Assembly (NCBI GenBank): GCA_020637615.1
Contig: JACKKC010000024.1
Coordinates: 1-47,856, forward strand
DNA: 47,856 nucleotides
From: Rhodovulum sp.
GTDB lineage: Bacteria > Pseudomonadota > Alphaproteobacteria > Rhodobacterales > Rhodobacteraceae
Direction: 5' to 3'
Shown here one piece after another: positions 7,751-16,733 of the stretch. How positions within the stretch are numbered: position 1 is the first letter of the stretch; every line of letters starts with the position of its first letter. A program made the translations under genes and the position numbers. The notes under the pieces were generated by a model. It searched no databases. It worked only from the letters and a program-made list of their open reading frames with translations, and had not been told where the DNA came from.

Positions 7751-8631
7751 TGCGGAGCGAGCGCACGACCCTCATCGCCTGGGCCTTCCTCGCGCCTGCC
7801 CTCCTCTACGTTCTGGCCATCGTCGCCTGGCCGCTGGTGCAGACGGTGATCCTCTCCTTCACCGACGCCTCGCTCAGGAAGACGACGGACTGGGTCGGCT
7901 CGGCGAACTACGAGAAGATCTTCAACGCGACCTTCGCCACCGTCATCGTGCGGACCTTCATCTGGACCTTCTTCTCGGTGGCGCTGAAGATGATCATCGG
8001 GACATGCGGAGCGGTGCTGCTAAACGCTGCGGTGCCGGGGCGGCACCTCTTCCGCATCCTGATCATGCCGCCATGGATCGTGCCGATGGCCATCGGCATC
8101 TTCATGTGGGGCTGGATGTACAACGGCCAGTTCGGAATGATCTCGGGCCTCCTGCAGCGCTTCGGGATCGTGGACGGCCCGGTAGCCTGGCTCGCCTACG
8201 GCAACACCGCCTTCTGGGCGACGATCGTCACCGATGTCTGGATCGGCGTGCCGCTGGTGACGATCTATTTCCTCGCCGCGATCCAGGCGATCCCCAAGGA
8301 CCTCTACGAGGCCGCCTGGACCGATGGCGCGGGGCGCTGGTACCGGTTCCGGCGCATCACCCTGCCGATGATGGTCCCGGCGATCATCACCATGTCGATG
8401 CTGTCCTTGATTGCCACCTTCAACAGCTTCGACATCATCTGGATCCTGACCCAGGGCGGGCCCAACGGGGCCACCACCACCATGATCATCGACACCTACC
8501 ACACCGCCATCGGCTCGCGGAAATACGGCGAAGGGGCGGCCAGGGCCGTGGTGATCTGCATCTTCCTCAGCCTCTTCTCGCTCGCCTATTTCCGGGTGAC
8601 CCGGAGGCTCCAGCCGGAGGCGGCGAAATGA
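7750..8631 (+). CDS. sugar ABC transporter permease (MalF/UgpA type)
   Basis: A 293-residue inner-membrane permease with about six hydrophobic segments, the first at residues 8-30. The cytoplasmic EAA loop reads EAAWTDGAGRWYRFRRITLP near residue 196, matching the EAA...G.........I.LP consensus that contacts the ATPase. ATG at 7750 overlaps the previous stop; the gene's own stop overlaps the next permease's ATG (ATGA at 8628). It is one half of a heterodimeric carbohydrate uptake (CUT1-type) channel. Confidence 0.93.
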   Translation: MRSERTTLIAWAFLAPALLYVLAIVAWPLVQTVILSFTDASLRKTTDWVGSANYEKIFNATFATVIVRTFIWTFFSVALKMIIGTCGAVLLNAAVPGRHLFRILIMPPWIVPMAIGIFMWGWMYNGQFGMISGLLQRFGIVDGPVAWLAYGNTAFWATIVTDVWIGVPLVTIYFLAAIQAIPKDLYEAAWTDGAGRWYRFRRITLPMMVPAIITMSMLSLIATFNSFDIIWILTQGGPNGATTTMIIDTYHTAIGSRKYGEGAARAVVICIFLSLFSLAYFRVTRRLQPEAAK

Positions 8632-9590
8632 GCACGACCGAGAGCGCAACCGACGGCCCGCCCCCCGACGTCACCGCCGCGGCCGAGGAGGCCCCCATGC
8701 CGGCCGCCCGGCAGGCCACCAAGCCCAGCCGGGCCGACACAACGGCACTCATCGACCGCTACGCCTGGCACGAGCTCCTGGCGATCTATGCGGGGGTGTT
8801 CGTCTTCCTGTTCTTCCTGCTCGCGCCCTTCATCGAGGGCTTCCTCGTCTCGCTCAAGCCGCTGTCGCAGCTCTTCTCCTCGCCCTACCGCTTCATCCCC
8901 GAGAACGCTTCCTTCGCGGCCTATGTGACGATGTGGGAGAGCGTGCCGGGCTTCGCGCGTTTCATCTTCAACAGCATCTTCATCTCCTCGGTCGCGACGA
9001 TCATCGTGCTTCTGGTGGTGGTGCCGGCGGCCTATGCCTTCGCCCGCTTCGACTTCAAGGGCGCGGGCCTGGTGCTCGGCGGCTTTCTTGCCGTCAACAT
9101 GTTCTCAGGCGCCGTTCTCATCATCCCGCTCTTCCGGCTGATGCGCAGCCTGGGGATCCTCAACACCTACGCCGCGATGATCGTGCCGGGCGTGGCCTTC
9201 CTCATCCCCTCGGCGATCTGGCTCCTGCGCACCTACATGATCCGCATCCCGAAGGAGTTGCACGAGGCCGCCTACATGGACGGCGCGGGCTATCTCTACA
9301 CACTGAGGCGGGTGATCCTGCCCATCGCCATGCCGGGCATCATCGTGGTCGCCATCACCACCTTCATCGGCGCCTACGCCCAGCAGTTCATCTTCGCGCT
9401 GACCTTCAACTCCAAGACCGAGTTCATGCCGCTGCCGGTCGGGCTCTTCGCCTTCTTCGGCAAGCAGGAGGTTGTCTGGAACGAGCTGATGGCCGCGTCC
9501 TTCGTGGGCATCGCGCCGGCCCTGATCGTGATCTTCTTCCTGCAGCGCTACCTCGTCGGCGGGCTGACCGCCGGTGCCGTGAAACAATGA
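8628..9590 (+). CDS. sugar ABC transporter permease (MalG/UgpE type)
   Basis: A 320-residue permease, partner of the preceding gene. The first 45 residues are a polar, Ala/Pro-rich cytoplasmic tail rarely seen in short MalG proteins; six membrane segments follow, the first near 48-72. The EAA loop is ELHEAAYMDGAGYLYTLRRV followed by ILP near residue 220. ATG at 8628 overlaps the upstream stop. Being downstream of the MalF-type gene and upstream of the binding protein, it completes the channel of a CUT1-type importer. Confidence 0.93.
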   Translation: MSTTESATDGPPPDVTAAAEEAPMPAARQATKPSRADTTALIDRYAWHELLAIYAGVFVFLFFLLAPFIEGFLVSLKPLSQLFSSPYRFIPENASFAAYVTMWESVPGFARFIFNSIFISSVATIIVLLVVVPAAYAFARFDFKGAGLVLGGFLAVNMFSGAVLIIPLFRLMRSLGILNTYAAMIVPGVAFLIPSAIWLLRTYMIRIPKELHEAAYMDGAGYLYTLRRVILPIAMPGIIVVAITTFIGAYAQQFIFALTFNSKTEFMPLPVGLFAFFGKQEVVWNELMAASFVGIAPALIVIFFLQRYLVGGLTAGAVKQ

Positions 9591-9615
9591 CGATCCAACA
9601 GAGAGGGAGACGAAA

Positions 9616-10839
9616 TTGACCCAACCCATCAGGAGCCTCGTGGGCGCCGCGGCGCTGCTCGCCAGCACCGCCCTGCCGGGCCTCGCTCAGGACCAGGTGA
9701 TCTCCTGGATCTACTGCGGCGACACGCTCGACCCGGTGCACATCAAGTACATCGCCGAGTGGGAGGCCGCCAACGAGGGCTGGAAGGTGGAACCCGAGCT
9801 CGTCGGCTGGGCACAGTGTCAGGATAAGGCGACGACGCTCGCCGCCGCAGGCAGCCCGCCCGCGCTCGCCTATGTCGGTTCGCGCACGCTGAAGGAGTTC
9901 TCGGCCAACGGGCTCGTCGTCGAGATCCCGATGACCGACGAGGAGAAGGCCGCCTACTATCCCGGCATCGTCGAGACGGTGACCTCAGACGGCACCCAGT
10001 GGGGCGTTCCGATCGCCTTCTCGACCAAGGCGCTCTACTGGAACAAGGACCTCTTCGAGCAGGCCGGCCTCGATCCCGACGTGCCGCCGAAGACTTGGGC
10101 CGAAGAGCTCGAGATGGCCAAGACCATCACGGAGAAGACCGGCATCCCCGGCTTCGGACTCTCGGCCAAGACCTTCGACAACACCATGCACCAGTTCCTG
10201 CACTGGGTTTACACCAACAACGGCCAGATCATCGACGCCGACGGCAACATCGTGATGAACAGCCCTGAGGTGCTGGCGGCGCTCGAGGGCTACAAGTCGA
10301 TGGTGCCGGTGTCAGAAGAGGGCCCGACCGCTTACGAGCAGAACGAGGTCCGCGCCATCTGGCTCGACGGCAAGGTGGCGATGATCCAGGCCGCGGTGGG
10401 CGCCGCCTTCCGCGCCGACGAGGCGGGGATGAACTACGGCGTCGCGCCGCTGCCGCTTGGCCCTTCGGCCCAGGGTCCGGGGACGCTGCTCATCACCGAC
10501 AGCCTCGCGGTCTTCGCCGATTCTGGCGTCGAGGAGAAGGCGATCGAGTTCGCCAAGTACATCACCTCGCCGGAGGTCCAGGAGCAGTACGAGAATTCCG
10601 GTCTCGCCGGGCTCACGCCGCTCAGGCCGTCGGCGGCGGTCGACAAGATGGTGGCCGAGAAGCCCTACTGGCAGCCGTTCATCGAGGGCATCGAATTCGG
10701 CGGGCCGGAGCCGCTCTTCACCGACTACAAGGGCTTCCAGAACGCCATGATCGCCATGGTGCAGTCGGTCGTCACCGGCGACGCCGAGCCCCAGGCCGCG
10801 CTCGACAAGGCCTCGGCGGAGATCGAGGAATACAAGTAG
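9616..10839 (+). CDS. extracellular sugar-binding protein of the ABC transporter
   Basis: A 407-residue periplasmic binding protein. The N-terminus is a Sec signal peptide (basic start, hydrophobic SLVGAAALLASTALPG, cleavage probably after GLA before QDQV). The mature part has the cluster B features of family 1 binding proteins: a SWIYCGD start, GVPIAFSTKALYWNKDLFEQAG near 130-150, and TFDNTMHQFLHWVY. The start is TTG at 9616, preceded by GAGGGAGA (9601-9608); no ATG or GTG fits the signal peptide. It delivers the substrate to the MalF/MalG-type permeases. The ligand is not identifiable; the neighbours suggest a sugar or amino sugar. Confidence 0.92.
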   Translation: MTQPIRSLVGAAALLASTALPGLAQDQVISWIYCGDTLDPVHIKYIAEWEAANEGWKVEPELVGWAQCQDKATTLAAAGSPPALAYVGSRTLKEFSANGLVVEIPMTDEEKAAYYPGIVETVTSDGTQWGVPIAFSTKALYWNKDLFEQAGLDPDVPPKTWAEELEMAKTITEKTGIPGFGLSAKTFDNTMHQFLHWVYTNNGQIIDADGNIVMNSPEVLAALEGYKSMVPVSEEGPTAYEQNEVRAIWLDGKVAMIQAAVGAAFRADEAGMNYGVAPLPLGPSAQGPGTLLITDSLAVFADSGVEEKAIEFAKYITSPEVQEQYENSGLAGLTPLRPSAAVDKMVAEKPYWQPFIEGIEFGGPEPLFTDYKGFQNAMIAMVQSVVTGDAEPQAALDKASAEIEEYK

Positions 10840-10852
10840 CACCCCGCTCTTT

Positions 10853-10877
10853 CCCGCGGCGCCGCCGGTGCCGCGGG
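10853..10877 (+). other. stem-loop between the binding-protein and ATPase genes
   Basis: CCCGCGGC (10853-10860) pairs perfectly with GCCGCGGG (10870-10877) around a 9-nt loop. No T-run follows, so it is not a standard terminator. In ABC operons such hairpins often protect the 3' end of the binding-protein message and keep the ATPase lower; that role is inferred. Confidence 0.55.
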
Positions 10878-10908
10878 TTCCCCCCGACAGACACGAAGGA
10901 GTGCCCCC

Positions 10909-12018
<1,110 letters not shown>

Positions 12019-12497
12019 ACCGAAATCCGCCCGATCGACCCGGCCCGCCGACGCCGGACCTGCCCCGGCGCGGCGACCGGCCTGGCGCTCCCGACACGCC
12101 GGCCTGACCAGGCGTTTCACGATGAGACGCCGATTATACTATTGTTATTACATAGTTTTTCAGAACTCGGTTTGGATGGACGCTTCGGTCCGGCGCGAGG
12201 AGGTCGCTACGTTGTCGCCGGTAGGGGTTGGCCGTCGTCCGATCGATTCAACCTCATAGGACACCGGCGGGCCTACCGACCGGTCGAAGCTGCGGCCCGA
12301 GACCGTATTTCGGGACAGGGGAAAGGCCGTGCCCCGCGGGGCTCGCGCAACCTTCCACCGGACGCGCCCCGCAGGACAAGGGAGGTGCAGCTTTCGTGCC
12401 GGTTGAGGATCGAGCTGGGGATACCCGGCCCGGCGGGATGGCCGTCGACAGCGAGCGCCGCTTCGAGGATGTGGTCACCGGTGAACGGCGCGAGTCC
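12019..12497. other. intergenic region between convergent genes, with an AT-rich patch
   Basis: No convincing gene is seen in these 479 bp. Positions 12131-12165 are strikingly AT-rich against the surroundings and contain TATACT on the plus strand (12135-12140) and a perfect TATAAT on the minus strand (12138-12133), neither with a good -35. Imperfect hairpins occur (ACGCC/GGCGT around 12096-12115; a 12-bp palindrome GCCCCGCGGGGC at 12331-12342), but none is followed by a T-run. It could hold an antisense or small RNA promoter, or be a scar of past rearrangement. Confidence 0.4.
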
Positions 12498-13544
12498 TCA
12501 TGTGCCGCCTCGCACGGCGACGGGCGTGCCGCTCGCTGCCGCCTGCTTCACCGCCTCGATCACCTCGAGGGCGGCCAGCCCGTCCAGCCCCGAGACCAGC
12601 GGTGCGCAGTCTCCCCGGATCACGGCGGCGAAATGCTCGGCCTGCGCCACCAGCGGGTCGGTGAAGTCGAAGGGAAACCGCGTGGCCGAAATCGGCTCCC
12701 ACCACGACCGGGGCCCGGGATTGCTCCACACGGCAAGATGGGGCAGCGCGAGCGACCCCTCGGTGCCGCCGATCCAGTAACAGTCCTCCGGGGTCGCCGG
12801 ATAGGCGGGGTTCTCGCGCGCCGTCAGCTCCCAGCTCCAGGGGGCCACCGTGCTGTCGCAGACATTGACGGTCCCGAGCGCGCCGCAGGCGAAGCGCAGC
12901 AGGATGACCGCCGTCTCCTCGACCTCGTTGCCCCGGATCGCGTTCGATTCCATCGCCTGCACCATGCTCACCGGTCCGACCAGATGCTGCAGCAGATCGA
13001 TGTCGTGGATCAGGTTCAGATAGACGGGCCCTGCCCCGCTGCGCCGGCGCCAGGCCGTCTCGAAATAATCGTCGGGCTTCATGAACCAGGTCGTTCCGTG
13101 AACGCTGGCGATCCGGCCGAGCCGCCCCTCGTCGATGAGTGACTTCGCACGGGCGATCAGCGGATTGTGGCGCCGGTGATGGCCGACCGCGACGGCAACC
13201 CCGGCCGCCTCGCCGGCCTCGACGATGCGGCGCCCGGCCGCGGCATCCGTGGCGATGGGCTTCTCGACCAGCACCGGAAGCCCGGCGGCGATGCAGGCGA
13301 GCGCACCGCCCTCGTGCATCGCATTGGGCGTGGCGAGGATGACCCCGTCGACGCCACCGGCGGCGAGCATCGCCTCCAGCGAGGGGTAGTACGGCGCGCC
13401 GTGGTCCCGGGCTACGGCGGTCCCGGCCTCCGAGGGGTCGACGATGCAGGCGAGCGCGGCGCCAGGGGCCGTAGCGATGGCCGCCGCATGCCGTCGCCCG
13501 ATCAGCCCGGCGCCGACGACGGCTAGGCGGACGGCTGCGGCCAT
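12498..13544 (-). CDS. Gfo/Idh/MocA family oxidoreductase
   Basis: A 348-residue oxidoreductase, different from the one at 6593. The glycine motif is VVGAGLIGRRHA (residues 8-19), the EKP motif is LVEKPIA near 95, and the active-site helix is LIHDIDLLQHL near 170. The last third is the beta-sheet substrate domain. ATG at 13544 gives the glycine motif at the usual place; the dehydroquinase stop lies 1 bp upstream, so the two genes form one leftward unit. The substrate is unknown; its pairing with AroQ suggests a cyclic polyol acid such as quinate/shikimate or an inositol-like compound. Confidence 0.88.
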   Translation of the reverse strand: MAAAVRLAVVGAGLIGRRHAAAIATAPGAALACIVDPSEAGTAVARDHGAPYYPSLEAMLAAGGVDGVILATPNAMHEGGALACIAAGLPVLVEKPIATDAAAGRRIVEAGEAAGVAVAVGHHRRHNPLIARAKSLIDEGRLGRIASVHGTTWFMKPDDYFETAWRRRSGAGPVYLNLIHDIDLLQHLVGPVSMVQAMESNAIRGNEVEETAVILLRFACGALGTVNVCDSTVAPWSWELTARENPAYPATPEDCYWIGGTEGSLALPHLAVWSNPGPRSWWEPISATRFPFDFTDPLVAQAEHFAAVIRGDCAPLVSGLDGLAALEVIEAVKQAAASGTPVAVRGGT

Positions 13545-13545
13545 G

Positions 13546-13986
13546 TCAGCCCGCGCCGCTGGCCAGCTGGCAGATGCGGCGCACGCCGGCGACATAGCCG
13601 GCGAGACCGAGGCCGGCGATCACGCCATCGGCGCGGAGCGAGACATAGGAGTGGTGGCGGAACGCCTCCCGCTTGTGCACCTGGCTGATATGGACCTCGA
13701 TCACCGGCGGCTCGTAGGCGTTGAGCGCGTCCAGGATGGCGACCGAGGTATGCGTGAAAGCGCCCGGATTGATGACGATGCCGCAGCTCGCCTCGCGGGC
13801 CTCGTGGATCCAGTCGATGATCTGGCCCTCGTGGTTCGATTGCAGCAGGCGGATCCCGAATCCCGCGTCGCAGGCCGCGGCGCAAAGCCGCTCGACATCC
13901 TCCAGTGTCGCGGATCCGTAGATCTCGGGCTGGCGCTTGCCGAGCAGGTTCAGGTTCGGGCCGTTGAGCACATAGATGGTCTTCAT
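13546..13986 (-). CDS. aroQ: type II 3-dehydroquinate dehydratase
   Basis: A 146-residue protein, the standard length of type II dehydroquinases. All family marks are visible: NGPNLNLLG (residues 8-16), the catalytic Tyr in EIYG (Y23), NPGAFTHTS (73-81) and the catalytic His in EVHIS (H99), with HHS near 109. It interconverts 3-dehydroquinate and 3-dehydroshikimate as a cytoplasmic dodecamer. It stands with a Gfo/Idh/MocA gene and opposite an AroE-like gene, not with biosynthetic aro genes. This suggests a catabolic or specialised role (quinate/shikimate use) and a second, biosynthetic copy elsewhere in the genome. Confidence 0.95.
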   Translation of the reverse strand: MKTIYVLNGPNLNLLGKRQPEIYGSATLEDVERLCAAACDAGFGIRLLQSNHEGQIIDWIHEAREASCGIVINPGAFTHTSVAILDALNAYEPPVIEVHISQVHKREAFRHHSYVSLRADGVIAGLGLAGYVAGVRRICQLASGAG

Positions 13987-14316
13987 GCTGTCGATTTCTC
14001 CAGATGGGCCGCGGCCGCGCTCGCGGCGCGAGCAACGGGGCGCCCGGGCGGCGGCATGTCAGTCGGCCCCGGTTCCGGCGCTGTCATCTCGGCCCTCGTT
14101 CCGAACGCGGTCATGGCTAGCCCCGGGATCTACAGGCGGAAAGGCGGTCTTGGGCAGCAAAACCGATCTCCCGCGCATATCGCCGGTCGCCTGTGATGTC
14201 ACGGCGACACCGCGAGGTCGGCCGGGAGGGCAAACGGTAACGATCACGATCGGCCTTCCGCCAACCCGGCCGGCGCGCTACCACGGATCGTCCCTCCCAA
14301 GCCGCGAGGCCCGGCC
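13987..14316. promoter_or_regulatory. divergent intergenic region with a GTGAtgTCAC dyad
   Basis: A 330-bp gap between the leftward aroQ and the rightward aroE-like gene; no gene was found. The clearest element is the dyad GTGA-TG-TCAC at 14193-14202, about 120 bp before the aroE-like ATG and 207 bp before the aroQ start. No convincing -35/-10 pair was seen. A shared operator for both arms is plausible but unproven. Confidence 0.35.
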
Positions 14317-15150
14317 ATGATCACCGGCAAGACGAAGCTGATCGCCCATCTCGGCCATCCGACGGAATCCTTTCGGGCGCCGATGATCTTCAACCCCTAT
14401 TTCGAGAAGCACGGTATCGACGCGGTGGTGGTGCCCATGGGTTGCGCCTCCGACGCCTATCCGGATTTCCTGAAGCTGCTCTTCCGCCTGTCGAACATTC
14501 TCGGGGCGCTGGTCACCATGCCGCACAAGGTCACGACGGTCGGGCTGCTCGACGAGGTCGGGACCACGGCGCAGGTGGCCGGGTCCTGCAACGCCGTCCG
14601 GCTGGACCCTGAGGGCAGGCTCGTCGGCGAGATGTTCGACGGCGAGGGCTTCGTACGGGGGGCGTTGCGCAAGGGGCGGATCCTCGCCGGGGCGAAGGCG
14701 CTGGTCGTAGGCTCGGGCGGCGTCGGCTCGGCCATCGCGGCGTCGCTGGCCAAAGCCGAGGTGGCGGAGCTCGCCGTCTACGACAGCCACGGCCCGATGA
14801 TGGAGGGTCTCGCGGAGCGCCTGAGGCGGCATTATCCGAGTCTTTCGGTCTCCACGGGGTCGAAGGACCCGGCCGGCTTCGACATGGTCGTCAACGCCAC
14901 GCCGCTCGGCATGAAGGAGGGCGATCCGCTGCCGGTGGACGTGGAGCGGATCGATCCCTCGACCTTCGTGGGCGAGGTGGTGATGAAGCAGGAGATCACC
15001 CCCCTCCTCGCCGCCGCGCGCGCCCGGGGCTGCACGTTCCAGGTCGGCACCGACATGCTCTTCGAGCAGGTACCGGCCTATCTGGAATTCTTCGGCCTCC
15101 GCTCCGCTACGCCGGACGAACTGCGCGCGGTGGCGAGGATCGCCTATTGA
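14317..15150 (+). CDS. shikimate dehydrogenase-like protein (AroE family)
   Basis: A 277-residue AroE-family protein. TMPHK carries the catalytic Lys (K71) and FDGEG the catalytic Asp (D108). The NADP-binding loop is VGSGGVGSAIA near 131-141, and NATPLGM near 196 and the QEITPLL region are typical. The usual N-terminal substrate motif with two serines before the Pro (SxSP) is replaced by FRAP (residues 19-22), and the NTDG before the catalytic Asp is MFDG. Both serines bind the shikimate carboxylate in AroE, so a different substrate is likely, as in AroE-like 1 or RifI-type paralogues. It is divergent from aroQ and may act in the same pathway. Confidence 0.85.
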   Translation: MITGKTKLIAHLGHPTESFRAPMIFNPYFEKHGIDAVVVPMGCASDAYPDFLKLLFRLSNILGALVTMPHKVTTVGLLDEVGTTAQVAGSCNAVRLDPEGRLVGEMFDGEGFVRGALRKGRILAGAKALVVGSGGVGSAIAASLAKAEVAELAVYDSHGPMMEGLAERLRRHYPSLSVSTGSKDPAGFDMVVNATPLGMKEGDPLPVDVERIDPSTFVGEVVMKQEITPLLAAARARGCTFQVGTDMLFEQVPAYLEFFGLRSATPDELRAVARIAY

Positions 15151-15313
15151 GAAGGGCGTCCGCCCGCATCGATCGGCCGGGGCGCGGGCGCATGTGCTCG
15201 CGCCGCGGAGCGCGCATTGCCCCGAATCAACTTTGGGTTCATGGTGGCGGCATCAGGAGCGCGTCCGTATTCGATTTCGCGTGAAGTCTGCCGAGTGCCG
15301 GGGGGTAGGCTCT

Positions 15314-16231
15314 ATGATTCATATCTCCCTCTTCGGGCGCGTCGACGTTTCCGCCGCGAATGGCCGGAGCGCCGATCTCCAGACCCGTCGCGGCGCGGAG
15401 CTCTTCGCGTTTCTCGTGCTCGAGGACGGGCGCAGCTTCGATCGCGCGCGTCTCGCCGAGCAGTTCTGGGGCCATCTGCCGGCGGTACGCGCCCGCAGCG
15501 CGCTCAACACCGAGATCTGGCGGCTCACCCGGGCGCTGAAGGCCGTGGGCATGGACACCCAGCGCGCCCTCCCGCGCAGCCATGCGCGCATCGGCTATGT
15601 CGGCCAGCCCGACCACGAGGTCGACGTCGACGCGCTGAGCGCGGCGATGGCGGTCGTGGCCGCCGTCGATCCGGCGCAGGCCGAGCCGGCCGCGATCGCC
15701 AAGGTCGAGGCGGGCGTCGCCGCCTATCGCGGCGACCTGCTCGAGGCGGTCTATTCCGACTGGTGCCTGCTCTGGCGCGAGAACCTGCGCGCCCAGCACA
15801 TCGAGGCGCTGGAATTCCTGATGGCCGCCGCCATGGCGCGGCAGGACTGGGGCGCGGGCCTGCGTCACGGCCGCGCGCTTCTCGCGCTCGACCCGCTGAT
15901 GGAGCATGTGCATCGCGCGGTGATGCGGTGCCATTTCCACAACGGGAACCGCCCGCTCGCGATGCGGCAATATGCGGTCTGCGAGCAGATCCTGCGCGAA
16001 GAGCTCGGCGTCGAGCCGATGGACGAGACCCGGCGCATCCAGGAGACGATCCTCGCGGTGCCGGGGCGGCCGCCGCAGGCCACGGGCAATCTCGGGGCCG
16101 CCCCACGCCGGCGCAGCGACGGCAGCCGCAGCCCGGCGCAGAAGGTCGATATGGCGCTCGCCAACATCAATACCGCGCGGCACTGGCTGGAGGAGACCAG
16201 CCTCGACCTGCGCCGCGGCACGCCCGGCTGA
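15314..16231 (+). CDS. SARP/BTAD-type transcriptional regulator
   Basis: A 305-residue protein with an N-terminal OmpR/SARP winged helix (about residues 1-95; LQTRRGAELFAFLVLEDG then RARLAEQFWG and LNTEIWRLTRAL) and a C-terminal bacterial transcriptional activation domain (about 105-260) of helical TPR-like repeats, ending with EELGVEPMDETRRI, a near-textbook BTAD closing motif. No NB-ARC or other extra domain, so it is a small SARP like DnrI or ActII-ORF4. Such proteins bind direct repeats with 11-bp period near promoters and recruit RNA polymerase. It is followed by repeats of just this spacing (16361-16417) and then by the 14-gene unit it probably activates. ATG at 15314 has a purine-rich GGGGGTAGG site. 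Confidence 0.85.
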   Translation: MIHISLFGRVDVSAANGRSADLQTRRGAELFAFLVLEDGRSFDRARLAEQFWGHLPAVRARSALNTEIWRLTRALKAVGMDTQRALPRSHARIGYVGQPDHEVDVDALSAAMAVVAAVDPAQAEPAAIAKVEAGVAAYRGDLLEAVYSDWCLLWRENLRAQHIEALEFLMAAAMARQDWGAGLRHGRALLALDPLMEHVHRAVMRCHFHNGNRPLAMRQYAVCEQILREELGVEPMDETRRIQETILAVPGRPPQATGNLGAAPRRRSDGSRSPAQKVDMALANINTARHWLEETSLDLRRGTPG

Positions 16232-16360
16232 TCCCGAAATAGTCCGGACCGCTCGCGTTGCCGCCGGCGAGGCGGATTCCGCTGCCGCGCCGGTACCGCT
16301 CCCGATCACATGACCGCCCTGCCTTGCAGCCCGCGAGCCCGACCGTTCGGGCAAGCATTT

Positions 16361-16417
16361 GTTATTGCGTGTGAACCCTTGTGATTGCCCTGTGACGGGG
16401 CGGTGACCTCCCCGTGA
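16361..16417 (+). promoter_or_regulatory. tandem GTGA direct repeats at 10-11 bp spacing, candidate SARP-binding array
   Basis: GTGA starts at 16371, 16381, 16392, 16403 and 16414, with a weaker GTTA at 16361. The steps are therefore 10, 10, 11, 11 and 11 bp, one helical turn each, so all lie on one DNA face. The bases between are not repeated strongly. SARP regulators are known to bind heptamer direct repeats spaced 11 bp apart just upstream of -10 elements. The array lies 56 bp before the GTG of the first gene of the unit. No clear -10 hexamer was recognised downstream. Confidence 0.6.
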
Positions 16418-16472
16418 GGGGCCGGGGCGAAGATGCGGGTCCTGACATCAGCCTGGCAGCGAATCGCCCCCC

Positions 16473-16733
16473 GTGTCCCGAGGACGTCCAGCAAAGACAC
16501 ACCGCTTCGTGGTCGTTTACCGCACGGAGGTGCGCGAGATCGAGGGCGCGGCCGAAGTGCGGCGCGGCTGGGTCGAGCGGGTGCCGGACCCGCGCGCGCT
16601 GGACGCCGGTGATGCGGAGCGCGAGCGGCTGGGATTTCAGGCGCTCGACGAACTGCCCGATCTGATCGCCCGGATGATCAATAAGGCCGAGGCACCTGCC
16701 CGAGCCGCTGCCGACCGGAGGCCCTCCGCATGA
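16473..16733 (+). CDS. small protein of unknown function, first gene of the paralogue operon
   Basis: An 86-residue basic/acidic protein. RFVVVYRTEVREIEG then RRGWVERVPDP and LGFQALDELPDLIARMI suggest a two-strand plus C-terminal helix domain; this resembles a widespread small domain of unknown function (xFVVRVW..WRGxVxHVPxG..xFxxLDExxxFI), but I cannot name it. The GTG start at 16473 is the best available and lacks a good ribosome-binding site. The frame is supported by the ATGA overlap (16730-16733) with the 695-residue gene, implying coupled translation. Confidence 0.6.
   Translation: MSRGRPAKTHRFVVVYRTEVREIEGAAEVRRGWVERVPDPRALDAGDAERERLGFQALDELPDLIARMINKAEAPARAAADRRPSA

Noticed and set aside
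12498..13544. Frameshifted or duplicated copy of the oxidoreductase at 6593
   Set aside because: Both are full length with intact motifs, and their sequences differ too much to be recent copies.
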